From positions 62,001-126,000 of the forward strand of contig JADGJC010000003.1 in NCBI GenBank assembly GCA_027596075.1: a stretch of DNA of 64,000 nt. The letters run 5' to 3'. The notes under the pieces were generated by a model that made no database searches, had not been told where the DNA came from, and was given only the letters and a program-made list of their open reading frames with translations. This document shows, piece after piece, positions 37,134 to 49,321 of this stretch (the first letter of the stretch is position 1; every line of letters begins with the position of its first letter). The position numbers and the translations under genes were made by a program. Source of the stretch: Rhizophlyctis rosea (Eukaryota > Chytridiomycota > Chytridiomycetes > Rhizophlyctidales > Rhizophlyctidaceae).

Positions 37134-38168
37134 GATTCAAATCCGCGCCTGGGGGAAACATATCAGATGGGTTGGGAAGATGTAACTGATTCGTCTCAAA
37201 AACAAGAAAACAGAGGTCTTGATGAGCGCCTTTTGGCGGTATTTCAGATGATCCTGCAGTGTGTTCTTGTTTAAACAGTTCGTTGTGTTGGCTCTTGGTC
37301 ATATTACTTGATTTGCAAACGGGCTTTGGTGGAGTTGAACAGAGCGGGGCTGTCGCATGCACTGATCGACTGTAATGATTGGCCGTCTGGTACGAGTGAT
37401 GCTTCCAGTTCGAGCACATAAGCAAGAATAAACACCCCTTTGGTGTCATGTTTATGTGTGGTTGCTTCTGCGTCCTCAGGGAGTGGCTGAGAGAGGATAC
37501 AAGTGGTATCAAACGGCCTGGGTTTGTTCCAAAAGTAATTGTTTGAATCATGCATCTTGCTAGCTATCAAGAGTATGAATCAATGGACTACTTTCTGCAT
37601 GGGTTACATCATATGATGTGGATGGGCCTGTCAGCGGCTGAATGGAATGACACTGAAAAATGGATGGCCTGTGAGGAATATGCAAATGACAGTTGACGTC
37701 ACGAGCTCCCGGCATTGGCGGTGGTCTTTGCAAGTTTTTGACACCATGTGATTTCCCCCAAATGCTATCACACTGTTCATCCAAACATCTACTTGCACAA
37801 CATGAAAAGTCATTGATACGGATAGGACTTCGAATCTGAGAGGAGTCCAGACTTTGCTTCATCTCGCGATACTGTTTCTATGTGCGCCATAATGCAACGC
37901 ACATCACATGTCCAATGACACAATTGGTGCAGCTTGGGCGTGAAGGCGTTGCCGACTGTGCCACCGCATATTGCGCAGCTCCTCTAACTCTCAGAACACA
38001 GGTCTGAGTAATAAGGGCAGTCACAAGGCCACATCGCATTCCCACAGGTTTCACTCCCTCTACATTACATGAAAACACAGAGGAAACACACTTTCACCCA
38101 AGTTTCGCTTGATACGTATATCACTCAACCTCTACCCTTGCCAAAAAGCACCTTCGTCATCACAAACA
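37134..38168. other. Gene-poor stretch
   Basis: The first 140 bp continue the CRN frame beyond its stop (for example MGWEDVTDSSQKQENRGLDE) and may be its remnant. The rest shows nothing I can support. Confidence 0.4.
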
Positions 38169-39689
38169 ATGCCGTCCTTCGAGCCCTTTGAAAAGAATCC
38201 CAACCTCCTCCTCATCTTCTTCTCCCATCCGTGCGTAACCGTGCCAGATCTCCTCCGCTACGAGCAGGTCTGCAAGCTGTGGTGTAAGCTCATACGCGAC
38301 CATGACGGGCATGTTTGGAAAGGGAAGCTTATTGGAGCTTTTGGTAAAGGCGGGCTTCCCAAGCTGTACGGTAGAGAGCTTTGAAAGGAGGGTGCAACGT
38401 CGTGGTGGGCGTGGAGTCGACCGTGGGAACCGACGTGGCTTCCGGATGGGGAGTCGGAGGAGCTTGGGGTTGGGGAGACGATGAGGAGGATGGGCGATGG
38501 GATTGTGAGGGAGTTGGTGTTCAACCTTTGTGATTTCTCGGAAGGGTCTAAGTTTTGGACTCTTGGTGCGCGACCAGATGGCCAAGTCATCATCAAACCG
38601 AAATCCAGCGCCCCCTGCTTCATCGACAGATTCGACACCATCTTTTTGGAAACGACTCCTCGCACCATCACCGACATTGCGCCCGTCCCTCATTATGGCG
38701 GCAAGATCCTGGCAAGAAAACGGCAGTCTTCTCCACCCTATCCCGCATTCTTCCAACGCATATTGAACCGTGACGATACCGTTCTCGAAGACTGGGACAC
38801 TGGCGACATCTTTTTGGATTTCGCACTTGTTGATCTTCCAGCGACGTGTCGCATAGATCACGTGCTCCCATCCTGCATCGACGTGATTGGCGTGCAACCG
38901 TCAACCGGGAAATTGACGCATTACTTTATTCCACGCCAAAATCCGTCATCGTCAATTCAAGTTCCAGTCAACTTCCCTCCTGACCCTGAGTCCGTTGCCC
39001 ACAATCCTTCCTCAACCCTACAGATGAGCTTCCCCAACGAAACTACCCTCCTTCAGTGTTTCCTGGTCCTTGACGATGATGTCACCTCCACTAACCTCAC
39101 CTTCTCCGACCTCAACGACGGGACCGAAGTGGGTTTAACTGCCCTATTTTTGTCTCCCCAGATTGAGCAGGTTTAATCCAATAGTGGTGCATGACGTCAT
39201 TCAGTCTTCGACTTCCACGGAAACCATCTCTACACCTTTGATGTTCAGGCTCCATGTGTTACAGATGGGTCCTTCATCACAACCCTTCAATTAGATAGCT
39301 GGGCAGTCCTGTCGCCAAACGACGAGGAGCAGCGGGATGGAGGAGACTCTGATGATGACATGTGGGAAGATGAAGAATCCGATGAGGAGGCTGATGATGA
39401 GATGGCGGAAGATGGGGATGAACCGGACATATTGGATCTTGACCAATCGGATCACCAGTCTGATAGTTCGGGAACTGAAGATCCGCAATCCAACAGCCCA
39501 CAGCTAGCAAACCAGTACTTCTACATCCTCGATCCAAAGACAAACTCCATCCAGCGCATGAGCAGGCGTGCGGGAAGTCAGGAAGGGAACGGGTATTTCT
39601 TTGCTGTGAACGAGTACCCGGTTGACGAGGACGGGAAGAGGACGGGCGCGCCGGGGAGGAGTCGTTTCTTTTGGCGGTGTTTGGAGTGA
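38169..39689 (+). pseudogene. F-box protein paralogue P1, with in-frame TGA and frame breaks
   Basis: The N-terminus is an F-box (VTVPDLLRYEQVCKLWCKLI). The frame continues to a C-terminal block AGSQEGNGYFFAVNEYPVD then SRFFWRC at the stop. A paralogue (P2) lies inverted at 52031-53438 and matches along the whole length. Breaks: a TGA at 38382-38384, where P2 has Trp (WRDA in P2), and a stop plus two compensating frame changes around 39174-39205, judged by alignment to FNLLVAHNNECSIFDFH of P2. Between breaks the frame is open for more than 200 codons. It has an acidic D/E-rich segment (ESDEEADDEM) that P2 lacks. Likely a recently disabled gene; sequence error or recoding cannot be excluded. 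Confidence 0.6.
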
Positions 39690-40991
39690 AGGGGGTAGGA
39701 TCGGGAGGGGTAGCTTCTTTCAACGTGTTTGAAAGTGAAAGAGCAGATTAAGGCACCAGGAGTTGGTGCGCGGTATATAGTGATATCATGCAGAAGGAGA
39801 TAAAGAAAGTAGATAGTGATGCATTGCATTTAGGGCAGGTGGTGGAAGGCAATATGTAGGAGAGTGCTGTTTAGTGATGTTTGTTTTTGCAGTCAAAGAT
39901 ATAACCTTTTGCACATTGCGAAAAAGTCATCGGTCTTGGGTCTATGGGAATGGATGAGGCCTGCGATGAACGAATGAGGGACACAGTACGTAGAATAGTG
40001 TATGATGCTTCCCGCTACGCCAGGGGGGGACACAGGTGTAGGCGGGAGGGACGGACGGGATAACCCAATTTTATTGGCATCTCCCCAGCGGCTACCGATT
40101 TTAACCACTGAATCAGATCCTCAGAACATGTTGGGACGGCAATCTTGGTTCATAGTATTGAATGCGTTGATGGAGTTGTTGGCCGCCAAGGGCGGCGCCG
40201 AGTGGTTCCCTATCCATGCGAGAGCAATTTGTTAGCATATTGCGAGGCGTGGAAGGGATGGTGGACACATTTGGAATGACTGAAGTGGAGGGTAGACAGG
40301 AGCGGGAACGGCGGATTTTTGGAAGACGGAAGGATGGTTCTTCGTTGGAACGCCAACCAGTATATTCAGGAGGAATTCTTTTCATCAGCTGCCTGGTTGG
40401 ACCCTCCAGGATTCTTTTACGGATGAGGGCCGATTTGATGACCTGATATCGGAAATGCGCTCGCGGATGTATAGCATCAAAAACGATAAGGAAGTCCACG
40501 TACGTACTTTCCGCAAAGCTCTGGAAGTGGGCGGCACTTTTGAGGGCAGAGGTAGTAGATCTGCGGTCAACATCAACTCCTCTCTGGCGGGCGATGATCA
40601 CCAGACAACGGCCTTGGTCAAACTTTTACGATTTCCTACTCCAACACCTTCGTCTCCTGCGCAACAGCGCCCACCCCTATGGACGTCCAGACGTTCAATC
40701 ATCAGAGTACCCACATGGATAATTCAGCACGATACTTTAACCAAGACGTGCGCGGCGCAACTCGAAGACTCAATCACCAACACCATTGGCCATAGTTACG
40801 AGGAAGCAGCCGCCCGAACCTATAACGAAACGTTCACCAATCTGCGTTCGCCTTATTGAAAGCCCATTTCGACGACTCCCGAGTGCATGCCATTGCCCTT
40901 GGTACATACTTGATTGAGGATTTTTGAGCGCGGATGCTTGTTTAGCACTCACCCTTTTAAAAACAAGGTAGACTCATTTTCCAACATTCAG
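39690..40991. other. Stretch with degenerate coding-like fragments
   Basis: Protein-like pieces appear in changing plus-strand frames, for example RWNANQYIQEEFFSSAAWLD, DEGRFDDLISEMRSRMYS and WSNFYDFLLQHLRLLRNS, separated by stops and frame changes. They may be the decayed 5' part of the RING gene that follows. No domain recognised. A 162-codon minus-strand frame (40113-40601) overlaps them and looks like a shadow. Confidence 0.35.
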
Positions 40992-41439
40992 GTCCGCTGC
41001 TCCGGAGAAAAACTTATGCGTTTTGAAGATGCCGACATCGTTATAGATCCCGTGGTCCATCAGAACTGGCGAGAAAACCCGCCAACCATTGCTGGACTGG
41101 GCTCAACGGTAGATAGAAGAAACTGAAAGTTTGGTATATTGATCAGTTGTCGTGCAGTCCAGTCATATTGACAAATATTCTTCCCAAAAGCGTGTGGATT
41201 GGGGCGAATTGGAGCGCTGTTCGATTTGCCTGCTCGCCATGTCCTATGATCCCGAATCTCAGCTGGTCCTTCAAATGCGGTGTTGCGGACACCCTTTCCA
41301 CGAGCAGTGCGTCAATGGCTGGGCCAATGCCAATCCCAGGAACCAAAGGTGCCCAATATGCCGTCACCGGATGTCATTGTTAGGGATTTTGGTCATGATG
41401 AATATGATGATATGCAGACGTAGAAGCAGCCTGATTTAG
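40992..41439 (+). CDS. RING-finger (RING-H2) C-terminal exons
   Basis: Probable E3 ubiquitin ligase fragment. Two exons can be joined: one beginning after an acceptor at 40991 (RCSGEKLMRFEDADIV) and one beginning near 41158. The second carries CSICLLAMSYDP, CCGHPFHEQCVNGW and RCPICRHRMS, a full C3H2C3 RING with all eight zinc ligands. The tail is a short hydrophobic run (LLGILVMMNMM). The 5' end is not resolved: upstream sequence has coding-like pieces in shifting frames, so this may be the last part of a broken gene. Confidence is high for the RING and low for the gene structure. Confidence 0.55.
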
Positions 41440-41797
41440 TTGGGCAAATAGAGCAAGTACACAGAACACACGACACGTGAACGTCCGAGATTCAGCGCGG
41501 AATTGTCGATTGGTGGCCCTGGTGGAAAGTAAGACAGGTTCTTCATGAAAGCGTTTGTTGCTGGTCGCCACAGTCAGTGTGTCCAAAACATCGTTTGCAG
41601 TGCTCATTCGGTGCAGACCGAGTTTTCGCCATTCAATGTGCACGATATGATTAACCTTGACATCATCTTACGACAAAGTTTTAGACACACACAGTCTCGA
41701 GTATGAGCCTCATATATATCTCAAGGTTTGCTAGTCCACTGTTCTGATACCTCGTTTCTCTTTCTCCACATCTAACCAATGAAATCGACCGAGCAAA
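41440..41797. other. Convergent intergenic region
   Basis: Nothing seen. Confidence 0.4.
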
Positions 41798-42558
41798 TCA
41801 TATTTTCAGATTAAAAGAGGTCTTACACCCACATGACGACTCTGCTCTTGGGTTATCTACAATCTGAAAACTCGAGCCTATTAGCTCCTCCAGGAAGTCC
41901 AATGTCGATCCTGATATTAGTTCCAATGATACGTTGTCCACCACTACGCGTGCGCCGTCCTTTTCAAATGTTCTATTGGATGGAAATGTAGGGGGTGAGT
42001 CTTCAAAACGTTGCAAAAAGATGTGGAGCGTGGGTTGCCAAAGTACATACACGTCATCCTCGTTGATTTGATTTGTCATTTCCATTATGTATTGGTATCT
42101 GTACGCGACAATTTGATCAGTCATGATAGGAGGCATGAGGCCGAATCCTATATTTACCCATGACAACCCCCTGAATCTACCATCACCCGTAATGATTGGT
42201 TGGTATTATCGTGTGCATTTATTGATTTGATTTTCTGCAATAAGAGTTGTAAAGATTATCACTCCGTGGACATGTCCCCCGCTCAACTGAGAGATGCGCA
42301 TACCTTTATAGCACTATCTCCAATATTTAGTGTGAACGGAGCTTGTCCTTCTAGTGTCGGGTTTGATATATTTGACGAGTCTCCTGCTGCAGCTGCTGAT
42401 GCTTCAATGCTTAGGTATCGGCGCAGGGTTGAGGGGCGGGAGTTAGGAGTTTGACAGGTAGGTATTGAAGAAGCGAGGGGAAGTCGAAGTGTCTGTGTTC
42501 GGCACAGGGACGCCAGTGCTATGCGACAGCAGGAACGAAGTGGTAGCCGACGTATCAT
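41798..42558 (-). CDS. ISA2: Mitochondrial iron-sulfur cluster assembly protein ISA2
   Basis: A-type Fe-S carrier needed for maturation of mitochondrial 4Fe-4S proteins. The N-terminus (MIRRLPLRSCCRIALASL) is an Arg-rich, acid-free mitochondrial presequence. Three introns join exons giving SLRVMVDSGGCHGYQYIMEM, then FEKDGARVVVDNVSLELI and GSSFQIVDNPRAESSCGCK, ending SFNLKI. The three cluster-ligand cysteines are present: one in GGCHG and two in CGC. Length and order match ISCA2/ISA2, not ISA1. The intron phases all agree, so the protein can be read without gaps. The start at 42558 is preferred over an upstream in-frame ATG because it begins the presequence. Confidence 0.9.
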
Positions 42559-42919
42559 GTTTGTGAAGTGAATGTAAACAAATGTCGCTGGGTATAGTTT
42601 GTGAATGGGTAATGGGTAACAATTTAAAATAGCGCGGGTATTGGAGAAGATTAGATGAGGCAATCCAGGCGAGGCAGGCAGTGAGTGAGTCACACGTGGT
42701 GTTTGTAAAGGGTGGCGATGCAATGTGGCGGTGCAATGTGGCTGATCATCATCAAAACGTGGCCACAGAATCGCACACTCGTGACTCCACTGTCCAGCCT
42801 GTGCCACCCTGAGACACTCCCTGGCGTGTGTCTATTTTAGAACACTCCGGCTTTTCCCAACCATATCTACTATCTCTTCCCTTTCCACCGTGTGAAATTC
42901 AATAACCAAACCTCAAATC
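42559..42919. other. Divergent intergenic region
   Basis: Shared upstream region of ISA2 and the PB1 gene; nothing specific seen. Confidence 0.4.
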
Positions 42920-44917
42920 ATGTCCAAGGAGGTAGTCGTCAAGGCTCAACTTGGGAATCACTTCCGTCGGTTAACCGTGTTGGCTGAGGGATGTAAGGAC
43001 GCCGATGGTTGGGGGTATCCCGCGCTCGTTGCTGCCCTGCGTAAAGCCTTCGCTGTGAAGGAAGGTCTCGGTATGCGGGTTCAGTATATGGATGATGAAG
43101 GTTTGTTTGGTGTTTGTTGTTTTGATTGTATCGCAAGTTACGCATCCTGATTGTACCTCAATACAGGCGACTGGATCACGATGACGTCGCAGGACGAATT
43201 TGCCGAAGCGCTGCGCGTTCCTGAAGCGGCAGAGTCTGGCAGTGGACCGCGCGTCATGAGGGTCTGCGTTGATGTCGGTATGTATTGCTAGAGGTGGAGC
43301 GATCAAAATATATTATGCATCTCATTGTTTGTCAACAGTCGAAGTGCCTGCAACATTCTCGCCATCAGAACCAATGGATCCCATGACAAGCAGCGTCTAC
43401 TCATCACTGGATATCTTTGCGTTAAGGCAGGGCTCAGATGATACATATGCTTCATCCAGCTCGGGCGCAACATCAGCAAACGATGATCCACCAAAAGAGC
43501 TTGTGGAAGAGTACGTGTCCGCTATAATGGATGGGTCACAACCAGAGTTTGTGCCGCCCAGCGGGAAAAGCGCATCGATGCCATCCATATCGCAGACCAG
43601 TTCACGAGACGCGGACCTGTCTGTCTACGTGAACGAATTTCACTATTGTAAGCTATGCGCAGGAAGTTTTCGCTCCAGGCAGTCATTCATCTGACGTCCA
43701 ATCTAGATCGCCTCATCATCCAAACAGCCATCACACAATCTCTCCGCACCATGTTCGACTTGCCCAACTCACAAGTCCCAAACGTTTTAGATAATGCCGT
43801 CAACGAGTTACAATTCCGACGCGTCATCGTACAGACGGCCGTCGAATCCGCATTCCGCACTCTCTTCGCCCCTGCAACACCATCAGACGAACCCACCTCT
43901 CACTCCTCCCACCGCCCTCCATTGCAGAGACAACGATCGCTGGAATCCATCCGCCAGTCGCTGGAACCGCTCCTAACCTCTACTGCGATGGTGACGGAAA
44001 GCATGATTCAGAGCGTGCATCAGAGGAGTTCCGTCATGGCTAGGCAGATTATCGACGCTGTGCAGAGTACGGGAGAGGGAGAAGGGGTGGCGTCTGATCC
44101 TTTGCGTGACATTCGGCGATCGGTGGAGAATGGTCGTCGGACGGTTGGTGAGATGGCACGATCGTTTGTTGGGGGTGTTGGTGCGTTTTTGAGGGATGTT
44201 GGGGAGAGGATGATCCAGGAGGATCCGTTTGGTGGGAGTGACATCCGAGGACAGGATGCGGTGGTGCGGGATGGGGCGAGGGGGCCGGCATCAGGGGATC
44301 ATGTGTCGGCTGATGTGGAGGAAGAGGAGGAGCCTTTGGTGCGACAAGGAGCGAGGGTGACGGCGGTGTTAGCACCTGGTGCGGATCCGGACGGGATGGT
44401 CGAGAGGTCGCAGGATGGTGACCATCGGGAGGAGACTATCATCCAAAATGATTCCTTGGGAGAATCGGAAAGGAATGAAGATCCAGCACTTCTGGAAGTT
44501 TTGGAGAATTCAATCGTCCAGGATAAATACCAGAAGACATCCGATTCAACAGATACGGACATTCCCCTCACCGAAGACCTTTTAATCCAAATGGACGACC
44601 TCGACACAACTTCCTCCTCCGACGCGGACCCACCAACCAACACTCTCCCTCCCTCCCAACCCTTCATCGAAGGCGACCCCTCCTCATCACTCCAAATGTC
44701 ATACTACTCCGCAACATCCGACCTCCACCATGCAACGTCCTCCATCGCCGTGCCGGTGGTAGATCCCGACCATGAGGATGCGCAGAACGAGAGCAATATG
44801 TCCCGGGTTCCGGATTTGGATGGAGACAGTGATGAGGAGTTTGTGTTGGTTGAGGAAGGTGGGGAAGAGGATGGGTTGGGGCTTCGGAGTTCTAGTTTGA
44901 TTTTCCCGGTTTTGTGA
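42920..44917 (+). CDS. PB1-domain protein with C-terminal LIR-like motif
   Basis: The N-terminal 100 residues form a PB1 domain: basic VVVKAQLGNHFRRL, then VQYMDDEGDWITMTSQDEF after splicing, which is the acidic OPCA motif. It has both a basic and an acidic face and so could form chains as p62 does. The remaining 500 residues are mostly disordered, with a helical part (DRLIIQTAITQSLRTMFDL, RRVIVQTAVESAFRTLF). Near the C-terminus DSDEEFVLVEEGG fits a LIR/AIM (F-x-x-V core preceded by acidic residues). PB1 plus LIR suggests a selective autophagy receptor, but no ZZ finger, FW domain or UBA is seen. Three introns (near 43100, 43279 and 43650). Function is inference. Confidence 0.7.
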
Positions 44918-45373
44918 TGAGAGTTTGGTGTGTGATGGGCTGGTGTGAGGGTCTATGTGAATTCGGGGTCTCCTTTTTTTCTCATCTTCTGTGTGTACTA
45001 GTGTAGGAGGGTGCGAAGTTGTAAATATGGCTGGCGACGAAGCTTTTCATCATTTGATAACGAAGTTTTATCTCTGTAAAAATGGGTTCCTATGTCAGGT
45101 TGTACAATATTTCTTCCCGTTTGTCACAATCCTGGACGGGTCATCTTGCCACTATACAGAAGCAACTCGAGCTTTAAGGATCCCCCAACCATCCGATGCA
45201 GAAGTAATGTATATTTGAGAAATGATGTTACAAGTCCAAAAAGAAAAAACATGTACATAGCATTGTTTGAGGTTCAGAGTTTTGACTACCTATTCTTTGT
45301 TTGAAACGGTACCCTCACACCCAGCAGTCTGGTCCCTCCATAATGACACCTAATTCCAACGATAATGGAAAAT
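44918..45373. other. Convergent intergenic region
   Basis: AT-rich 3' flanks; nothing seen. Confidence 0.4.
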
Positions 45374-46241
45374 CTACTCCTTGAGTGTCCCCCCCTCGAC
45401 GACGATTGGCCCTGGTGGGTATACGGTGGAAGGTAGTGCAGATTCTGTCGGGTATGGATCTGGCAACTTGGTCTTTTGATGTGTATCTTGTTGCTTGTGT
45501 TGGACGAAGGATAGGTATGTTCCCCAGCCTGTTTATCATGGGAGAAAAACGTGGTGGAAAGTATTCATCAGCAAAATGTTCAACCACCATCATTTTTAGA
45601 AAAACAAGGAAAACACGTAGCCTTGGTCAAGACTTACCCAACCCCAAAATATTCACAACCAAAACCCTCAACTTCAACGGCACAAGCCAAAAATTCAACG
45701 CCAACGCCGCGGGCCAAATGGCCCAGTTAGCTTTCATTGTAGGCCACAGATTCGTCTCCAACCTATTCTTGATCTGATTATAATCTAACCCCTCCGCCGC
45801 ACTATTAACCGCAAAAAAGAAAGCCGTCAATGGTGCAGCAGCAATCGTCTGGTCCGCTGCCACTTTCTTAAGAGCGGTTGAAAGGTCCATCCCCGCTCCA
45901 AGGCGCCGATCGAGGATTTTGTACCACCCGTGCGTGATGGGGGCGCCAAAGACGAGGCCGTAGAGTGAGAGGCGGAGGGTTCGTTCTTTATCCCAGTGGA
46001 ATCCGCGTGTGGCGGGTTTTGATGAGGAGGAGGAGGAGGAGGAGTCGGGGTGGGTAGCGGATTCGTGTGGGTGGGAGGGGTCGATGGATTGGGCTATTAC
46101 GTCGCCTACGGCGCCGATGACGAAGGCGGAGATGGCTTTTGTTGGGAGGGGGCGGGTTTCGAGGAGGTCTAGGTAGCGTTTCCAGGCGCGGGTTAGGGGG
46201 TTGATGGATTGGCGGTATGCGCCTGCGGTTGCTGCGGACAT
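45374..46241 (-). CDS. Mpv17/PMP22 family membrane protein
   Basis: Small four-helix channel-like protein of the inner mitochondrial or peroxisomal membrane. It starts MSAATAGAYRQ, then WKRYLDLLETRPLPTKAIS and GAVGDVIAQ, a family opening. Next come LRLSLYGLVFGAPITHGWY and DQTIAAAPLTAFFF, then LWPTMKANWAIWPAALALNF, the family signature. An intron at the GTAAGTC donor joins LG to WGTYLSFVQHKQQ, restoring the conserved W-x-x-YLS end, followed by a short Pro-rich tail. A serine run from GAG/GGA repeats sits in the first loop. A SYM1-like mitochondrial role is most likely, but peroxisomal paralogues exist and the sequence does not decide. Confidence 0.88.
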
Positions 46242-47078
46242 TTTTGTGGGTCACCGGTTGGGAGGGGAGGGGAAGGAGGCGCGGCAGGTGTATAGGTATA
46301 CGATGAGATTTTTGATGGATGTCCGGCTTACGCTGGACGTTGTTTGGCTGATGGTTAATATAATGAGGACTTGCTGTGCGTGGGTGTATGTTCTTTACGC
46401 GCGAGGGTTCTCCGGCACGTACATCAATTATATTATGAATTTGGGTTGTTTACCTACCGGTACTTGTATTGTACTTCAGAGGCGATTTGACGAATGGATC
46501 GAATGATGGGGACCTCATGAAGGCAAACGTTGACGCGAGACTGTTGCGGTGTGTGGTTCGGAGTCTTGCAGGCTTAGACTTGCACCGCCACGACATAACG
46601 GTTACGCTTATGGCGCTCCCTGAATACCGGCCTAAACATCGATCCGGTCAATAGAAGTCATGAGCAACTTAGTGCAGAGCGGTGCAGGCATCATGCTAAA
46701 AATCAACCCACGACAGCTTATCGGTCCCATCTTGGGGATTGATGTCAGGTTGATGACGGCAATTCCTGTCATTCGGCGCAGTGCCACGGCCCGGAACCCT
46801 GGTTTGAACCGCGAGATATTATCGACGCTCGTGTAAGCGTGACTCATGCATGCGGTCTTAGTCAGCAAGTGATCAGCAACCGCCCAATTTGGCCCAGGCC
46901 CTGGCTGAGTTAGCAGCCTCACATCTGATTCGGTCAAGCACCAAGGCGCCCAACCAAGCCTCCGGACGTCCCCATCAACTTCGGTCGCAGCTTTGGCCTT
47001 CACATAAGGCCCATGTGCTTACCCAGCTCGTCACGCACCGTTATTCCCATCAACATCCCCAACCCACCACCTTCCACA
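46242..47078. other. Divergent intergenic region
   Basis: 5' flanks of the Mpv17-like and COX4 genes. A 123-codon minus-strand frame is present but shows no domain; otherwise nothing seen. Confidence 0.4.
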
Positions 47079-47774
47079 ATGTACGCCCTCCAACGGTCAA
47101 CCCTCGCAGCCAGCCGGGCCACCACCGTCCGCATCGCCGCTCGCAACTTCTCCCGTGCCCTCGCCGTCCGTCAAGGTAAACTTCTCCTGGATGACAATTC
47201 CTTCCCATTGCACCTAACTCCCCCTCCTCCCCCACCCAGCAACCCCCACAACCGACTCCAACCACGATGCCGACAAATTCAACCACGAAAACAAAAACCT
47301 AGACCCCGAAGTCTTCACTATGAAGATCCCCGGTTTCCGCCACCCAGGTGTCGTGCCCCAAAAATGGGAAGTCCTCACAGGCGCAGCTCGTTACGAATAC
47401 CTCCACAAACTTGCCGGGACTGATCCCTTCCCGGACTCGAGGCCTATCTACCTTGACTCGAGGCCCACCACGAAGAACCCGTACATCATTCGTGGGGCGG
47501 ACCCGGAGCGTTATGTTGGGTGCACTGGTATGGAAGGAGTTTTGTGTTTTTTGTTTTGCGCGCGATATGTGGTGCTTTTCGGTTAAGGGGGTTGGGGTTG
47601 GTCAGGCGAACGTAAAATCTTGCAATTGATGAAATCTTTCGCGTTTTCCTAGGTTTCCCCGCTGACTCTCACGAAGTCGTCTGGTTGACCGTACGCGAGC
47701 ACAAGGGTTTCGACCGTTGCCCTCACTGCGGGAACGTCTTCAAATACCAGCGTGAACACCACGACCATCACTAA
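47079..47774 (+). CDS. COX4: Cytochrome c oxidase subunit 4 (Cox4, mammalian COX5B type)
   Basis: Nuclear-encoded zinc-binding subunit of respiratory complex IV. The N-terminus (MYALQRSTLAASRATTVRIA) is a mitochondrial presequence ending near NFSRALAVRQ. The mature part gives MKIPGFRHPGVVPQKWE and NPYIIRGADPERYVGCTGFP, where the first zinc Cys lies. The second Cys pair is in FDRCPHCGNVFKY at the end. Two introns (after VRQ and after GCT) join in phase. Length is normal. The tail HHDHH is an extra His-rich end. Confidence 0.93.
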
Positions 47775-48376
47775 ATGTAGCTACCCCCCTTGGATGTCGA
47801 TGATGCGTTTTTCGATTGGTTGTAATGGGTTCGGCAGGAGGAGCCGTGCGATTTTTGTTGTCAAATTATGATTCCCCGATTTATCTTTCATCATTTGTGT
47901 GTGATTTGGGGCTGAGCGATGGACGGCCATTTGGATTATGGTGGGATTGGGTTGTCTGTCGTGTACGGCTTTGAATTGTACGAGATGGTTGGAGGGAGTG
48001 GATATGCTGGCGGAAGTTTTTGGGAGGGGTGGAACGGTGAGAATCTTCCAGGAAGGTTTCCCGCAATGATTGTGGGAAGCAGAATTTTGATATTGGGCTT
48101 CGATTTCCCTTGAAAATTTGGAATGGGTGGATTAACGCATACTCCATGGGATTCCCAAGTCGACATCATGTTTAGTATGTAACAGCTCACACCACACCAT
48201 CCTGATCATGGATCAAGTACCGATGTGCCAAACCACCCATGTTCCGCCTTCTCAAATGAGCATCACTAAAGATTGACACAGTTCGTTGACATGAGGAGAC
48301 ACGATATGATCTCCAAATGATACATGAGATCCTGCACACGCGACGTAAAGTTTAACGCATCTGAAAATCCACCGGC
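47775..48376. other. Convergent intergenic region
   Basis: Nothing recognisable. Confidence 0.4.
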
Positions 48377-49321
48377 TTACACCTGTTCCTGCGCAAAATC
48401 GGCTGGGAAGGGAATCCCTTGTGAATATATGACCTGCTACGGGAAATGGGGACCATATCCATACATACCTTCAACAGGCGGCTCCATGAGTCCAGCATGA
48501 GTACCGATCACGAACGCGCACACAGATGCCAGCCAGAAGATTGCACTTCCCACGGATGTGAACCACAAAAGGAGGATACCCACAAACACCAGAACGGGGT
48601 ACAGTTGTGTCCGTGTTACCATTACTGTAAATGTGCTCGTTAGCATGCAACTAAGTAATGGATATTGAGAGTTTACTACTCACTTCCGCCGGGAAGACGC
48701 GTGGGTTCATTTGGCGACATGTTGGTGACGAACTTGAACCCCGCGATGAGGAAGAGGATGGTGAAGAGGAGGAAGAAGTTGGTGAAGAGGAGGTAAATGG
48801 TGAAGAGGAGGACGATGAGGATGTAGTTGTTCTGCAGGGATTGATGTAATCAGCCATGTGTATCAAGAAATTGCAAGAAGGCAGGGTTTCTCACTTGGAA
48901 GTAGACGAGGTTGAAGTTCAAGCGGGTTGTAAAGACTAGCATAATTGGCGATTGATAAGGTCAACTATTCAGATGGCGAGGGATTGCAAGGTAGCATACC
49001 ATTCAAGCTTTGCGGCCTGCTGAACCGGTTCCGGTCAAAGAACTCCGAAATGGGCTTCAGGCTCGCGAATCTTGCTTGTCCTTGCGCCTTCACTAAAATA
49101 CAGTTAAGGTTAGGTGACGCTCCTCAAAGATGCAGTAAAACCAAGTTCGACTACCGGCTTCCCATGTCTGCGGATCTGATAGACGGTGAGAAAATAGGAG
49201 GGTTTAATATGGTTTCTGAGCCAAAACACGGTTACAGTAACCCAATTCGTGTCCTACCTATCCGCACGTAGCTCCCGAGATCAGGTCTCGATGAAGGGTT
49301 GGTTGTCTGAACGATGGCCAT
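48377..49321 (-). CDS. PRA1 (prenylated Rab acceptor) family protein
   Basis: ER/Golgi membrane protein that interacts with prenylated Rab GTPases. Exons join as ARFASLKPISEFFDRNRFSR, then TTRLNFNLVYFQNNYILIVL, which is the family motif (FF, FS/RP, N-LVYFQ-NY). Two long hydrophobic hairpins follow: LLFTIYLLFTNFFLLFTILF, and LYPVLVFVGILLLWFT up to FVIGTHAGLMEPP. The last exon is taken as ADFAQEQV from an acceptor near 48408; without that splice the protein ends in GMYGYGPHFP instead. Start MAIVQTTNPSSRPD. About five introns. Confidence 0.85.

Noticed and set aside
46632..47003. 123-codon minus-strand frame upstream of COX4
   Set aside because: No domain, and it lies across the expected COX4 promoter.
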